A DNA stretch of 64,000 nt from Mucilaginibacter robiniae (GTDB lineage Bacteria > Bacteroidota > Bacteroidia > Sphingobacteriales > Sphingobacteriaceae): contig NZ_CP051682.1 in assembly GCF_012849215.1 (NCBI RefSeq), positions 744,001 to 808,000 of the forward strand. The letters run 5' to 3'. The translations under genes were made by a program, and so were the position numbers. The notes beneath the pieces are model-generated. The model was not told the DNA's origin. It made no database searches and worked only from the letters and a program-made list of their open reading frames with translations. Position 1 is the stretch's first letter; each line of letters starts with the position of its first letter. Shown here piece by piece: positions 17,136-25,791 of this stretch.

Positions 17136-17714
17136 ATGAAAAAACTATTCTCAGCCGTTCTGTTAATTATGGTAGCCATGTCATTCAGTTCGTGCAGCTA
17201 CAATGGCATCGTGCAAATGGACGAAGACACCAAAGCCAAATGGGGAACTGTACAAAGCCAGTATCAGCGCCGGGCCGATTTGATACCGAACCTGGTAGCT
17301 ACTGTAAAAGGCGTAGCAAACTTTGAAAAAGGCACCTTAACTGCTGTTACTGAAGCACGTGCTAAAGCAACTTCCGTACAGATTGACCCTAGTAAATTAA
17401 CACCTGAAAACGTACAAAAATACCAACAAGCACAAGGTGAATTAAGTACAGCTTTAGGTAGATTGCTAAGTGTAACTGAGGCCTACCCTACCCTGCGTGC
17501 TAATGATAACTTTACTGCGCTGCAAGGCCAGCTGGAAGGTACCGAAAATCGCATTAGTGTAGCACGTATGGATTTTAACAACTCTGTACAAGCTTACAAC
17601 AGCAAAATACGGTCGTTCCCGGCTAACCTAACAGCTAAAATGTTTGGTTTTCAGCCTAAAGGTTATTTCCAAGCTGAAGCCAATGCGCAAAGCGCCCCTA
17701 AAGTACAGTTCTAA
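17136..17714 (+). CDS. lemA: LemA family lipoprotein
   Basis: A 192-residue LemA protein. A lipobox SFSSCSYNG places the lipidated Cys at residue 20. The core helical-bundle signature is present: VQSQYQRRADLIPNLVATVKG near residues 38-60 and ENRISVARMDFNNSVQAYN near 135-155. LemA proteins are membrane-attached with an unknown biochemical role; in many bacteria they are linked to TPM-domain proteins, exactly as here with two TPM genes downstream. Probably the first gene of a lemA-TPM-TPM unit, although a hairpin lies in the 120-base gap after it. Confidence 0.93.
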   Translation: MKKLFSAVLLIMVAMSFSSCSYNGIVQMDEDTKAKWGTVQSQYQRRADLIPNLVATVKGVANFEKGTLTAVTEARAKATSVQIDPSKLTPENVQKYQQAQGELSTALGRLLSVTEAYPTLRANDNFTALQGQLEGTENRISVARMDFNNSVQAYNSKIRSFPANLTAKMFGFQPKGYFQAEANAQSAPKVQF

Positions 17715-17735
17715 GTTAACTAGTATATAAAGGAT

Positions 17736-17790
17736 GGTAAGATTAAGAGGCTGATTAGCTATTATTTTAGCATTGCTCTCTAATCTTACC
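17736..17790. repeat. Inverted repeat between lemA and the first TPM gene
   Basis: GGTAAGATTA (17736-17745) pairs perfectly with TAATCTTACC (17781-17790), with further AGAG/CTCT pairing inside. No T-run follows. It could be a partial terminator, an attenuator or an mRNA processing/stability element separating lemA from the TPM genes. Confidence 0.6.
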
Positions 17791-17834
17791 TTCCTTCAAT
17801 TGTTCAATCTCTCAGTCCTTCAATCTTACTCAAT

Positions 17835-18269
17835 ATGCCAATATTTAATGAAGACGAGCAGCAGCGCATACGCCGCGCTATAGAGCAGGCCGAAAAGAAT
17901 ACATCGGGCGAGATTAGGGTTTGTGTAGAAAAGAAGTGTCCGAACAATCCGCTTGATCGGGCTGCGGTTTGCTTTAAAAAGCTGGACATGCATACAACTC
18001 ACGACCGTAACGGCGTACTCATTTATATAGCCACTACCGATAAGCAGTTTGCTATTATTGGCGATGTAGGCATTAACCAGGCTGTACCAGACGACTTTTG
18101 GGATTTAACTAAGGAAGATATGCTAAGCCTTTTTAAACAAGGCGATTTGGTAGGTGGTATTGTAGCCGGCGTTTTAGAAGCCGGACAGCAACTAAAAACT
18201 TACTTTCCTTACCGGGAGAAAGATAAAAACGAATTATCAGACGATATTGCCTTTATGGATGGCGAATAA
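17835..18269 (+). CDS. Cytosolic TPM-domain protein
   Basis: A 144-residue protein consisting of a TPM (TPM_phosphatase, Pfam type) domain without signal peptide or membrane segment. Recognisable parts are IEQAEKNTSGEIRVCVEKK at the start and DRNGVLIYIATTDKQFAIIGDVGIN in the middle. TPM domains occur in plant thylakoid photosystem II repair factors and in many bacterial proteins; activity of bacterial ones is uncertain. It is followed after 10 bases by a second, exported TPM gene, suggesting joint expression. Confidence 0.85.
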   Translation: MPIFNEDEQQRIRRAIEQAEKNTSGEIRVCVEKKCPNNPLDRAAVCFKKLDMHTTHDRNGVLIYIATTDKQFAIIGDVGINQAVPDDFWDLTKEDMLSLFKQGDLVGGIVAGVLEAGQQLKTYFPYREKDKNELSDDIAFMDGE

Positions 18270-18279
18270 AACTTACAAG

Positions 18280-19080
18280 ATGCTGAAAAGATTATGGCTG
18301 TTTGTTACCTTACTTACTTTAGGTTACACAGCCCTCGCGCAAGATTTTCCGGAAAAGCCCAATACGCTGGTTAATGACTATACCAACACGCTATCGGCTG
18401 ATGAAAAGCAAAGGCTGGAAGATAAGCTGGTGGCTTATAATGATTCTACTTCAACACAGTTAGCGGTAGTCATCATAAAATCAATTGGCGACTATGATAT
18501 TGATGAGTATGGCACCATGTTGGGCCGTAAATGGGGCATCGGGCAAAAAGGTAAAAACAACGGCGTACTGCTGCTGGTAGCATTAAACGACCATAAAGTA
18601 ACCATACAAACGGGGTACGGTGCAGAAGGCGCTTTGACCGATGCGGCTACACAAACCATTATACAGCAAGATATTAAGCCTAACTTTAAGCAAAACAACT
18701 ATTTTGCCGGGCTAGATGCAGCTACTACTGATATTTTCAAGTACCTGAAAGGTGAATTCAAAGCTGATCCAAACCAACAAAAGCAAACTGATGATGGCGG
18801 CGGTGGTAGTGCTGTGGTCATTATCATCATTATTGTTGTAGTACTTATCCTGGTTTTCCGGAACCGGGGTGGCGGTGGTGGTGGCCAGGTTATTGGCAGT
18901 CGTGGTAGTTCTAGTCCGTTTTGGTGGTTTTTAGCTGGCAACATGCTGGGTGGCGGCGGTAGCCGAGGCAGTGGCTGGGGCGGCGGTGGCGGCTTTGGCG
19001 GTGGTAGTAGCGGAGGCGGCGGTTTCGGTGGCTTTGGCGGCGGCAGCTTTGGCGGTGGTGGCAGCAGTGGTAGCTGGTAA
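18280..19080 (+). CDS. Exported TPM-domain protein with Gly-rich tail (YgcG-like)
   Basis: I start it at ATG 18280, 10 bases past the preceding stop; this gives a normal signal peptide (MLKRLWLFVTLLTLGYTALAQ). A TTG at 18247 would add 11 residues. The 266-residue protein has a TPM domain at residues about 30-165, a membrane helix around 190-205 (VVIIIIIVVVLILVF), and a long Gly/Ser/Phe-rich tail with many GGG runs ending GGSSGSW. This is the common YgcG architecture. The TPM domain faces the periplasm and the tail the cytoplasm by prediction. It partners with lemA upstream. Confidence 0.9.
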   Translation: MLKRLWLFVTLLTLGYTALAQDFPEKPNTLVNDYTNTLSADEKQRLEDKLVAYNDSTSTQLAVVIIKSIGDYDIDEYGTMLGRKWGIGQKGKNNGVLLLVALNDHKVTIQTGYGAEGALTDAATQTIIQQDIKPNFKQNNYFAGLDAATTDIFKYLKGEFKADPNQQKQTDDGGGGSAVVIIIIIVVVLILVFRNRGGGGGGQVIGSRGSSSPFWWFLAGNMLGGGGSRGSGWGGGGGFGGGSSGGGGFGGFGGGSFGGGGSSGSW

Positions 19081-19092
19081 ACTTTATTATTT

Positions 19093-19497
19093 ATGTATAG
19101 AAAAGATCTAATTGCAGATGAAGCCCAAAAGTTTGCGCAGTTAATTGCCAAACTTCTGGGTTTAAAGAATACCAACCCGGATGAAGCAAAACAACTTTAT
19201 CAACAAAGCTTATCTGCTGAATTTGGCTTGGATGAAAATACACTATTGCAGTTAAGCAATGCTGATTTTGGTGCGCTGCTGGAACAAAGAAATTATAACG
19301 CACAAAAGCTGGATGGCTTAGCCCAAATGTTGTATTTAGAGGCTGAACCCTTCACTGCTGATCAGGCCACACTAACTACTTTACAGAAAGTATTAATCAT
19401 TTTTGACCGGTTGGAACAGCACTATCACGTTCAATCATTCGAAAACATCAGTCGCCGAAACCAGATCAATCAATATTTAAAGCAACAGCATGCCTGA
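19093..19497 (+). CDS. Hypothetical protein, unknown function
   Basis: A 134-residue acidic, helical soluble protein without a signal peptide; I do not recognise the family. It begins MYRKDLIADEAQKFAQLIAKLL and consists of helices rich in Leu, Gln and Glu, resembling small conserved Bacteroidota helper proteins. It starts 12 bases after the TPM gene and overlaps the Nudix gene by 8 bases, so it is likely translated from a common mRNA with both. Confidence 0.7.
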   Translation: MYRKDLIADEAQKFAQLIAKLLGLKNTNPDEAKQLYQQSLSAEFGLDENTLLQLSNADFGALLEQRNYNAQKLDGLAQMLYLEAEPFTADQATLTTLQKVLIIFDRLEQHYHVQSFENISRRNQINQYLKQQHA

Positions 19498-20041
19498 TTT
19501 AAAATGGGAAGTTCTCTCATCCGAATATATTCATCGTGGCCCCTGGGCTACTTTGCGGGTTGACCAATGCCGTATGCCCGATGGGCGCTTTGTACCGGGT
19601 TATTATGTACTGGAATATCCGAATTGGGTTAACGCAGTAGCTGTAACCGTCGATCAGAAAATTATTATGGTACGGCAATACCGACATGCGGCAAGCATTG
19701 TATCGTTAGAAATACCCGGTGGTGTACTCGAAGCCGGAGAAACACCTGAAATGGGTATGCGCCGTGAACTGTTGGAAGAAACCGGTTATCAGTTTGACAA
19801 TCTTGAACTTCTAAGTACCATATACGCCAATCCATCTACTGCCGATAACCTCACTTACTGCTTTTTAGCTACAGGCGGCATTAAGGTGCAAGAACAGGAG
19901 TTGGATGCGCAGGAAGAAATTATTGTGGAAGAATATACTATTGATGAAGTAAAGCAACTATTAGCTGATAACAAAATAGCTCAAGCTTTGCACTGCACCA
20001 CTTTGTTCTATGCACTCATGAAGCTGAACGCACTTGCTTAA
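19490..20041 (+). CDS. Nudix hydrolase (ADP-ribose pyrophosphatase-like)
   Basis: A 183-residue Nudix hydrolase. The complete Nudix box is present (GVLEAGE, seven residues, RELLEETGY), with IIMVRQYRHAA before it and NPSTADNLTYCFLA after it, as in ADP-ribose/NADH-type pyrophosphatases that cleave nucleoside diphosphates linked to X. Cytosolic. The start overlaps the end of the preceding small gene by 8 bases, indicating coupling. Exact substrate is inferred only. Confidence 0.9.
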   Translation: MPDLKWEVLSSEYIHRGPWATLRVDQCRMPDGRFVPGYYVLEYPNWVNAVAVTVDQKIIMVRQYRHAASIVSLEIPGGVLEAGETPEMGMRRELLEETGYQFDNLELLSTIYANPSTADNLTYCFLATGGIKVQEQELDAQEEIIVEEYTIDEVKQLLADNKIAQALHCTTLFYALMKLNALA

Positions 20042-20209
20042 CAGCAATTCGTTTAAAAAACTAAGTCAGCCTAAATACTTTCTTTTCAACTGCCTGTTTT
20101 TGCTTACAACTTAGTTTATGCTAACTTGTTGTAGCTTGTAATAAAGTAGCTATCTAAATTATACCAGATAGTAGTACTCAAAACTTATACCTTTTGTCCG
20201 CAAGTTTAA

Positions 20210-21445
20210 ATGATTAAACTATCCATCTTAAAAGCTGCTGTTATTCCTGTTCTTATCAGTGGATTGCTATGCATAAACCATCATTCAACTGCGCAAACTT
20301 TAAAAAAAGATACCGTTTTACAGCCGGTTACTGATTCATCAAAACAAGTAGATGCTATTGATGTACTAGGTAGGATATTACACAAGAAGGAAGCCACAGG
20401 AAATAACCAAGCTGCCAAACGGCTAAATTTTTCGGTTGTACCATCAGCCGGCTACTCACTCTCTACCGGCTTAGCAGCAGATGCCGTAGCTAATGCTGCA
20501 TTTTATACAGGTAAAAGACATTTGGAAAACTTATCCTCTATTAATGCAGAGCTCGTTTTTGATACTCGGCAACAACGCATTTTTGTTAACCGTTGGGAAA
20601 TTTGGTCGCCCGGTAATCAGTATAAGTTTACTTCAGATATACGGTGGGAAAAGTTCCCGACAGACAACTATGGTTTAGGTACCCGAACGCCATCCGCTAA
20701 CGAATACGATTTGGTTTACAATTACGTACGGGCTTATGGTACTTTTTTCAAAAAACTGGTTACAGATTATTATTTAGGCATAGGCTACAATCTGGACTAT
20801 CATTACAATATTACACAAGACCCAACCGAAACCAGCACCCGCGATGATTTTAAAGCTTATGGGCAAACTACTACCTCTACCTCATCAGGCTTGGTATTGA
20901 ATTTTTTGTTTGATAACCGCAAAAATTCCATTAACTCACTCAATGGTGCTTATGCCAGTGTAATTTATCGACAAAACTCAACACTGTTAAATAGCAACAC
21001 TAACTGGCGTTCATTACTGATTGATATACGTAAATATTTCAGGCCCTCGCCTACTTCCAACAACGTATTGGCATTTTGGAGCATGGTCTGGCTCAGCTCG
21101 GCCCAAACCCCTTACCTGGATTTACCCGCCACCGGGCAAGACACCTATAATAACAGTGGCCGGGGTTATGAACAAGGTCGATTTCGTGGCCGCGATATGT
21201 TGTACATTGAGGGTGAATACCGGTTTGGTATAACACCCAATGGCTTATTTGGTGGTGTGGTATTTGCCAACGGGCAAACGTTTACCAACTATCCTGATAA
21301 TAAATTTTCAGGCTTTGCACCTGCCACCGGCGCAGGTTTGCGTGTAAAAATTAACAAGCACTCTAATACCAACGTAGCTATTGATTATGGCGTAGGTATT
21401 AAAGGCTCACGTGGCTTGTTCGTGAATTTGGGCGAAGTATTTTAA
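20210..21445 (+). CDS. Outer membrane surface-antigen (D15/BamA-like) barrel protein
   Basis: A 411-residue precursor with a signal peptide ending near HHSTAQ. The mature part looks like the C-terminal barrel of the bacterial surface antigen family: FSVVPSAGYSLSTGL opens the barrel, LVLNFLFDNRKNSINSLNGAYASV is a typical internal strand pair, and the end has GAGLRVKINKHSNTNVAIDYGVG. POTRA domains are absent, so it is a barrel-only relative rather than BamA itself. Role unknown; possibly lipid or protein passage in the outer membrane. Confidence 0.8.
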   Translation: MIKLSILKAAVIPVLISGLLCINHHSTAQTLKKDTVLQPVTDSSKQVDAIDVLGRILHKKEATGNNQAAKRLNFSVVPSAGYSLSTGLAADAVANAAFYTGKRHLENLSSINAELVFDTRQQRIFVNRWEIWSPGNQYKFTSDIRWEKFPTDNYGLGTRTPSANEYDLVYNYVRAYGTFFKKLVTDYYLGIGYNLDYHYNITQDPTETSTRDDFKAYGQTTTSTSSGLVLNFLFDNRKNSINSLNGAYASVIYRQNSTLLNSNTNWRSLLIDIRKYFRPSPTSNNVLAFWSMVWLSSAQTPYLDLPATGQDTYNNSGRGYEQGRFRGRDMLYIEGEYRFGITPNGLFGGVVFANGQTFTNYPDNKFSGFAPATGAGLRVKINKHSNTNVAIDYGVGIKGSRGLFVNLGEVF

Positions 21446-21502
21446 ATATAGCAGTCAAATCCACTAAGCTTCCACTAAAAACAAATCTTACTGAAAATAA
21501 AA

Positions 21503-21535
21503 AGGCCCTGCACAAGTGGCAGGGCCTGGGTTTAT
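21503..21535. terminator. Terminator between barrel gene and dnaA
   Basis: AGGCCCTGC (21503-21511) and GCAGGGCCT (21519-21527) make a perfect 9-bp stem. AAAA on the left and TTT on the right suggest it works for both convergent genes. Confidence 0.8.
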
Positions 21536-21562
21536 AATTGGTTAGTAAAAGGGAGCATATTA

Positions 21563-22990
21563 TTAAGCCATTTTCAGCTTTTTCTGAATATCGGCTACAT
21601 AACCTTTAAACTTCTTATCGGTATCAATTAAATCTTCTACCGTTTGGCAAGCATAAATAACTGTAGAGTGATCCCGACCACCGAAAAAGTTACCAATAGA
21701 TTTCAGTGAACTTTTGGTGTGCGCTTTAGCCAGATACATAGATATTTGGCGAGCCTGTACAATTTCTCGCTTACGGGTTTGTGATTTTACCATTTCTACC
21801 GGTACTTCAAAATACTCGCAAACTAAGCTCTGGATGTACTCGATTGATATTTCTTTGGAAGAATGCTTCACAAAGTTTTTCAGCATTGATTTAGCCAGGT
21901 TCAAATCAATCTCCTTGCGCATCAGGGTTGATTGTGCCAGTAACGATACCATAGCACCCTCCAGTTCACGCACGTTGTTATCAATGTTGTGGGCTACGTA
22001 TTCAATTACATCGTCCGGCAACTCAATACCATCCTGATAAGTTTTGTTTTTCAAGATTGCCATACGGGTTTCCAGATCAGGCATTTGCAAATCGGCAGAG
22101 AGGCCCCACTTGAAACGTGATAACAAACGTTCTTCTAAACCAGCTAAATCTTTAGGCGCTTTATCTGAAGTAATAATCAGCTGCTTGCCCGATTGATGCA
22201 AATGGTTGAAAATGTGGAAAAAGAAATCCTGTGTTTTTTCTTTGCCGGCAAAGTTGTGCACATCATCCATAATCAGTACATCAATGGCTTGGTAAAAGTT
22301 CACAAAGTCATTAATGTTATTATGTTTCAGAGCATCTACAAACTGCTGGGTAAATTTCTCACACGATACATATAGAACCAGCTTATCAGGCAGTGTACGT
22401 TTAATTTCATTACCGATAGCTTGTGCCAGGTGAGTTTTACCTAAACCTACATGACCGTAAATCATGAGCGGGTTAAAAGAAGTACCACCTGGTTTAGCAG
22501 CTACTGCATAGCCTGCCGAGCGGGCTAAACGATTACAATCCCCCTCTACAAAGTTTTCAAAAGTATAGTGTTGATTTAATTGTGGGTCAACATGCAACTT
22601 TTTCAAGCCAGGTATAACAAAAGGGTTCTTGATATCTTTATTTATAGAAATAGGTATCGGCATGGATTGATTCTTGGCTTCAGCACCGTTTCCATTTGAG
22701 GGCATATTGGTGGTAAAAGGCTTGCTGGATGACGATTGCTCCACTACGATATTATACTCCAGCCGACCTTCATCGCCCAGCTGTTTTTTAATAGTTTTAC
22801 GCAGTAAGCCTACGTAATGTTCTTCCAGCCATTCGTAAAAAAATAAACTTGGTACTTGTATGGTTAGCACGCTTCCTTCCAACCTCAAAGCTTTAATAGG
22901 GTCGAACCACGTTTTAAAACTTTGAGCCGGTATGTTATCTTTTATGATCTGCAAGCAGCTGTTCCAAACGTTAGTACAAGTTTTTTCCAT
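21563..22990 (-). CDS. dnaA: Chromosomal replication initiator DnaA
   Basis: Replication initiator ATPase, 475 residues from ATG 22990 (MEKTCTNVWNSCLQ), the usual start in the phylum; an upstream start at 23080 would add 30 unconserved residues. Domain I spans about residues 1-85, a low-complexity linker follows, then the AAA+ domain with Walker A GHVGLGKTH at about 179-187 and Walker B VLIMDDVHNF, and the C-terminal DNA-binding domain with the DnaA signature GGRDHSTVIYACQTV. Neighbours are not dnaN or gyrB, as is common in Bacteroidota. I found no cluster of TTATCCACA-type boxes beside it, so an origin here is not supported. Confidence 0.98.
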   Translation of the reverse strand: MEKTCTNVWNSCLQIIKDNIPAQSFKTWFDPIKALRLEGSVLTIQVPSLFFYEWLEEHYVGLLRKTIKKQLGDEGRLEYNIVVEQSSSSKPFTTNMPSNGNGAEAKNQSMPIPISINKDIKNPFVIPGLKKLHVDPQLNQHYTFENFVEGDCNRLARSAGYAVAAKPGGTSFNPLMIYGHVGLGKTHLAQAIGNEIKRTLPDKLVLYVSCEKFTQQFVDALKHNNINDFVNFYQAIDVLIMDDVHNFAGKEKTQDFFFHIFNHLHQSGKQLIITSDKAPKDLAGLEERLLSRFKWGLSADLQMPDLETRMAILKNKTYQDGIELPDDVIEYVAHNIDNNVRELEGAMVSLLAQSTLMRKEIDLNLAKSMLKNFVKHSSKEISIEYIQSLVCEYFEVPVEMVKSQTRKREIVQARQISMYLAKAHTKSSLKSIGNFFGGRDHSTVIYACQTVEDLIDTDKKFKGYVADIQKKLKMA

Positions 22991-23474
22991 ATTGTTCAAG
23001 ATAAAATACTGATTTCCAAACCCTCGCTCCACATTGATTGGCGCCGCTACGGAACATCGAAGTTTCGAAAAAAAAGTCAATTAAAAAATAAAATAAAAAA
23101 TTTGCACAGGTGCATTTTTTACTCTATATCAAGTACGCGATTACGCTTTCATACCATACATACCTCCATACAATCTAAACAGACTGCTGAATAATTTTAT
23201 GGTTTAAGACTACCTAAATAAAAGGTACATTTTCAAGGCTGCGCAGTAAAGCAACCTTTGCTTAACACTGAATTTACATCAATACTTACGCCACAAAATA
23301 CCCTTCACTCCTTTTCAAAATATAAGTTACTGAGGATGCGGTATATATTATTTTTAGAGCCCGATTATTCAAAAACCGGGCATCTACTGTAAAAAGGACA
23401 CTATAGTTTTTACGCTACATTACTGATAAACAGCTTACTACAAAGTCCGCTAACAAGAGAGTGCAACTTTCAGA
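22991..23474. other. 484-base dnaA upstream region
   Basis: A/T-rich spacer upstream of dnaA and downstream of the gene at 23475. It includes a small palindrome TGCACAGGTGCA followed by six T (23103-23120), which could be a dnaA operator or leader element, and a weak hairpin GCCCG/CGGGC (23359-23381). No DnaA-box cluster and no gene were seen. Confidence 0.55.
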
Positions 23475-24017
23475 TTAGTTAAATAATTCATCTAAATCTT
23501 TATGAATTAAACCTGTAGCCAAGTCGTAAGGGTTATCTTCCAGCTGACTTAAGTTGGTTAACACCGCCCGACTAAAATCCAGGCCAGTAGCGCCGGCCGG
23601 CAAGCCTTGCAGCGTGTTGTTCAGTAAATTTAATGTGTCATCTTTCAGCCTGCGGGTAACAACCCAAGCTCGGCTGCTTACGTAAATTTGCTGGGTTAAG
23701 TTATGCTGAAATTCTTCGCGCACCTCATTGGCAGCTACCTGATACAGCTCTGTTGCACTGAGGGTAGTACCACCCAATCTAATCAATAAACTAGCCGGAT
23801 TGCAACGTTCAATAAACAGCACCAGGCGCTCATAAGCCTGTAGCCGCAAAGGCAGTGTTTGGCTATCGGCAGCTTTTTTAAGTTCCAGTATGCGCAGCCG
23901 CTCTGTTTTATCCAGATAAGGTTTAACCAGGTAAAAAGCTACCCATACGGTACCTATACCGGCCATGGTGAGTTTAATAATATCAAGCAGTAAGCTGTAA
24001 ATGGCTATGTTGTTCAT
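23475..24017 (-). CDS. Conserved membrane-anchored protein of unknown function
   Basis: A 180-residue protein with one N-terminal membrane helix (residues about 5-30, LLLDIIKLTMAGIGTVWVAFYLV) and a cytosolic helical domain with positions such as LRLQAYERLVLFIERCNPASLLIRL. Short forms of this type are common in Bacteroidota and are usually annotated as unknown. Divergent from the Fe-S carrier gene; no functional clue besides its membrane location. Confidence 0.75.
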   Translation of the reverse strand: MNNIAIYSLLLDIIKLTMAGIGTVWVAFYLVKPYLDKTERLRILELKKAADSQTLPLRLQAYERLVLFIERCNPASLLIRLGGTTLSATELYQVAANEVREEFQHNLTQQIYVSSRAWVVTRRLKDDTLNLLNNTLQGLPAGATGLDFSRAVLTNLSQLEDNPYDLATGLIHKDLDELFN

Positions 24018-24079
24018 AAGATAATGTTAGCTATTCGTCATTAAATGGGATGCGGGTAACAAAAATCTGCATTTTAACT

Positions 24080-24087
24080 TATATTTG
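24080..24087 (+). promoter_or_regulatory. -7 element of the Fe-S carrier gene
   Basis: TATATTTG fits TAnnTTTG and lies 25 bases before the ATG at 24113. The TTG expected about 20 bases upstream is not evident. Confidence 0.4.
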
Positions 24088-24112
24088 TTTAAAGCAAATA
24101 AAATTTAATACC

Positions 24113-24466
24113 ATGAGTATAGCTGTTGCCACTGAACTTGCACCGGTTACTTTTACCGAAGGTGCCGTTAAGGAATTAAAAAAGTTAAAAGATCAACAAG
24201 AACTGAGTGATGATTTTGGCCTGCGTGTAGGCGTTGAAGGTGGCGGTTGCGCTGGCATGAATTACGTATTAGGTTTTGATCAGAAAAAAGACGGTGACCA
24301 AGAATACTTCATTGAAGGCGTTAAAGTTTATATGCATAAAGCTCATGGCTTATACCTGGTGGGTATGCAGATTGATTTTCAAGATGGCCTGAATGCACGT
24401 GGTTTTACCTTTAACAACCCTAATGCATCCAGCACCTGCGGATGTGGCACTTCGTTTTCCGTGTAA
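24113..24466 (+). CDS. A-type iron-sulfur carrier (IscA/ErpA/HesB family)
   Basis: ATG 24113 (MSIAVATELAPVTF) gives a 117-residue protein of normal family length; the longer frame from 24050 would add 21 unlikely residues. The three conserved cysteines are at 46 (GGGCAGMNY), 109 and 111 (CGCGTSF). These proteins take up and pass on Fe-S clusters or iron to apo-enzymes in the cytosol. It stands alone here, away from the suf or isc cluster, as ErpA-type carriers often do. Confidence 0.93.
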   Translation: MSIAVATELAPVTFTEGAVKELKKLKDQQELSDDFGLRVGVEGGGCAGMNYVLGFDQKKDGDQEYFIEGVKVYMHKAHGLYLVGMQIDFQDGLNARGFTFNNPNASSTCGCGTSFSV

Positions 24467-24492
24467 TTAGTTTTTTAATCCTGTATATAATG

Positions 24493-24527
24493 GCAGCCGC
24501 ATAGTTTTACTATGCGGCTGCTGTTTT
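24493..24527 (+). terminator. Terminator after the Fe-S carrier gene
   Basis: GCAGCCGCATAG (24493-24504), loop, CTATGCGGCTGC (24510-24521): a perfect 12-bp stem followed by TGTTTTTT. Strong intrinsic terminator. Confidence 0.92.
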
Positions 24528-24597
24528 TTACGGCTATAGTTAAATGTAATTAAACAAAACACAATATCGGCAGGTTGCTATCGACATAGTTATTTAC

Positions 24598-25689
24598 ATG
24601 AAGCATTTAATTTTATTTGTAAGTGGTTTACTGTTGTGTTTAAATACACAGGCACAATTAAAGCCCGGCTTTGATATTCAAGAGTATTTGGAGATGCTGC
24701 GCATATCGCGCCAGCAGGTGGATACGGCGATGAAGAACGACCATGTGCCCAAGCCACAAACTTATCACATGATTTATCGTTCGGCAGTTGGGCCATTGAA
24801 CAACCGTTGGGATTTATGGATTAATAACCACCAAACAGCGGTAATCAGTATACGAGGAACTACAGCCGAAAACGTGAGCTGGCTGGAAAACTTTTATGCG
24901 GCCATGGTGCCAGCCACCGGGCATCTCCATATTGATGACACCACTACCTTTAACTACCATTTGGCCGATAACCCGAGAGCAGCTGTACATATAGGCTGGT
25001 TGTTAGGACTAGCCAACTTATCAAAAACCATTGTACCACAAATTACCAAATTGTACCGGGAGCAAAACATTCATGATTTTATTATCATGGGGCATAGCCA
25101 GGGTGCGGCTATCAGCTTTTTACTCCGCTCCTATTTAGCTGATTTACAGCAACGAAAGCAATTACCTGCCGATATCCGTTTTAAGGTTTACAGCAGTGCC
25201 CCTCCTAAACCAGGTAATACCTATTATGCGTATGCCTATAATTACCTAACTCGTGGTGGCTGGGGCATAGCCATTACCAATGCTGCCGATTGGGTGCCCG
25301 AAACTCCTTTTTCTATTCAAACTGTTCATGATTTTAATACGTTGAATCCGTTCAGTAACATTAATGAAGGCACCAAAAACCAATCGTTACTGATTAGGCT
25401 ATATATCAAACATGTGTATAACCGTTTAGCAAAGCCGCCGGTAAGAGCGGTAAAAAACAATCAAAAATATTTGGGGCATCTGGTATATAAGTTCATTAAA
25501 AAAACATTGCCGCAATTTACTGAACCAGCTTACGCTCCTACCAACTTATATGTATCGTGCGGTACACCTATTATTCTGATGCCCAATGCTGATTACCGGC
25601 AAAAGTTTCCGGATGATACTAAAAATGTTTTTACGCATCATTTATTCTGGCCTTATTACTATCTGGCCGAAAAGGAGTACGCGCATTAA
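24598..25689 (+). CDS. Exported lipase-like alpha/beta hydrolase (class 3 type)
   Basis: A 363-residue precursor with a signal peptide (MKHLILFVSGLLLCLNTQAQ). The nucleophile elbow GHSQGAAISF and the upstream oxyanion strand AVISIRGT identify a class 3 lipase-type alpha/beta hydrolase. Asp and His of the triad should lie around NAADWVPE and in the C-terminal HHLF or HDFN segments, but I cannot assign them surely. Probably acts in the periplasm on lipids or esters. It is a single gene between two terminators. Confidence 0.85.
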   Translation: MKHLILFVSGLLLCLNTQAQLKPGFDIQEYLEMLRISRQQVDTAMKNDHVPKPQTYHMIYRSAVGPLNNRWDLWINNHQTAVISIRGTTAENVSWLENFYAAMVPATGHLHIDDTTTFNYHLADNPRAAVHIGWLLGLANLSKTIVPQITKLYREQNIHDFIIMGHSQGAAISFLLRSYLADLQQRKQLPADIRFKVYSSAPPKPGNTYYAYAYNYLTRGGWGIAITNAADWVPETPFSIQTVHDFNTLNPFSNINEGTKNQSLLIRLYIKHVYNRLAKPPVRAVKNNQKYLGHLVYKFIKKTLPQFTEPAYAPTNLYVSCGTPIILMPNADYRQKFPDDTKNVFTHHLFWPYYYLAEKEYAH

Positions 25690-25706
25690 AAATGTTGCAA
25701 ATAAAA

Positions 25707-25738
25707 AAAGCAGGTACTTGATCAAGGTACCTGCTTTA
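25707..25738 (+). terminator. Terminator after the lipase gene
   Basis: AAAGCAGGTAC and GTACCTGCTTT flank a TTGATCAAG centre, forming a strong stem between the convergent lipase and rfbB genes. A-run left and T-rich right make it bidirectional. Confidence 0.8.
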
Positions 25739-25791
25739 CTGTTTCTATAGTTTAAAAATCAGAGGCTAAATTGAATTTAGCATGGTATACG

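Noticed and set aside
18699..19175. Pro-rich antisense ORF opposite the TPM gene
   Set aside because: It is the complement of the Gly-rich repetitive tail; such low-complexity shadows are expected.
22991..23474. Replication origin next to dnaA
   Set aside because: No DnaA-box cluster or iteron pattern was found.
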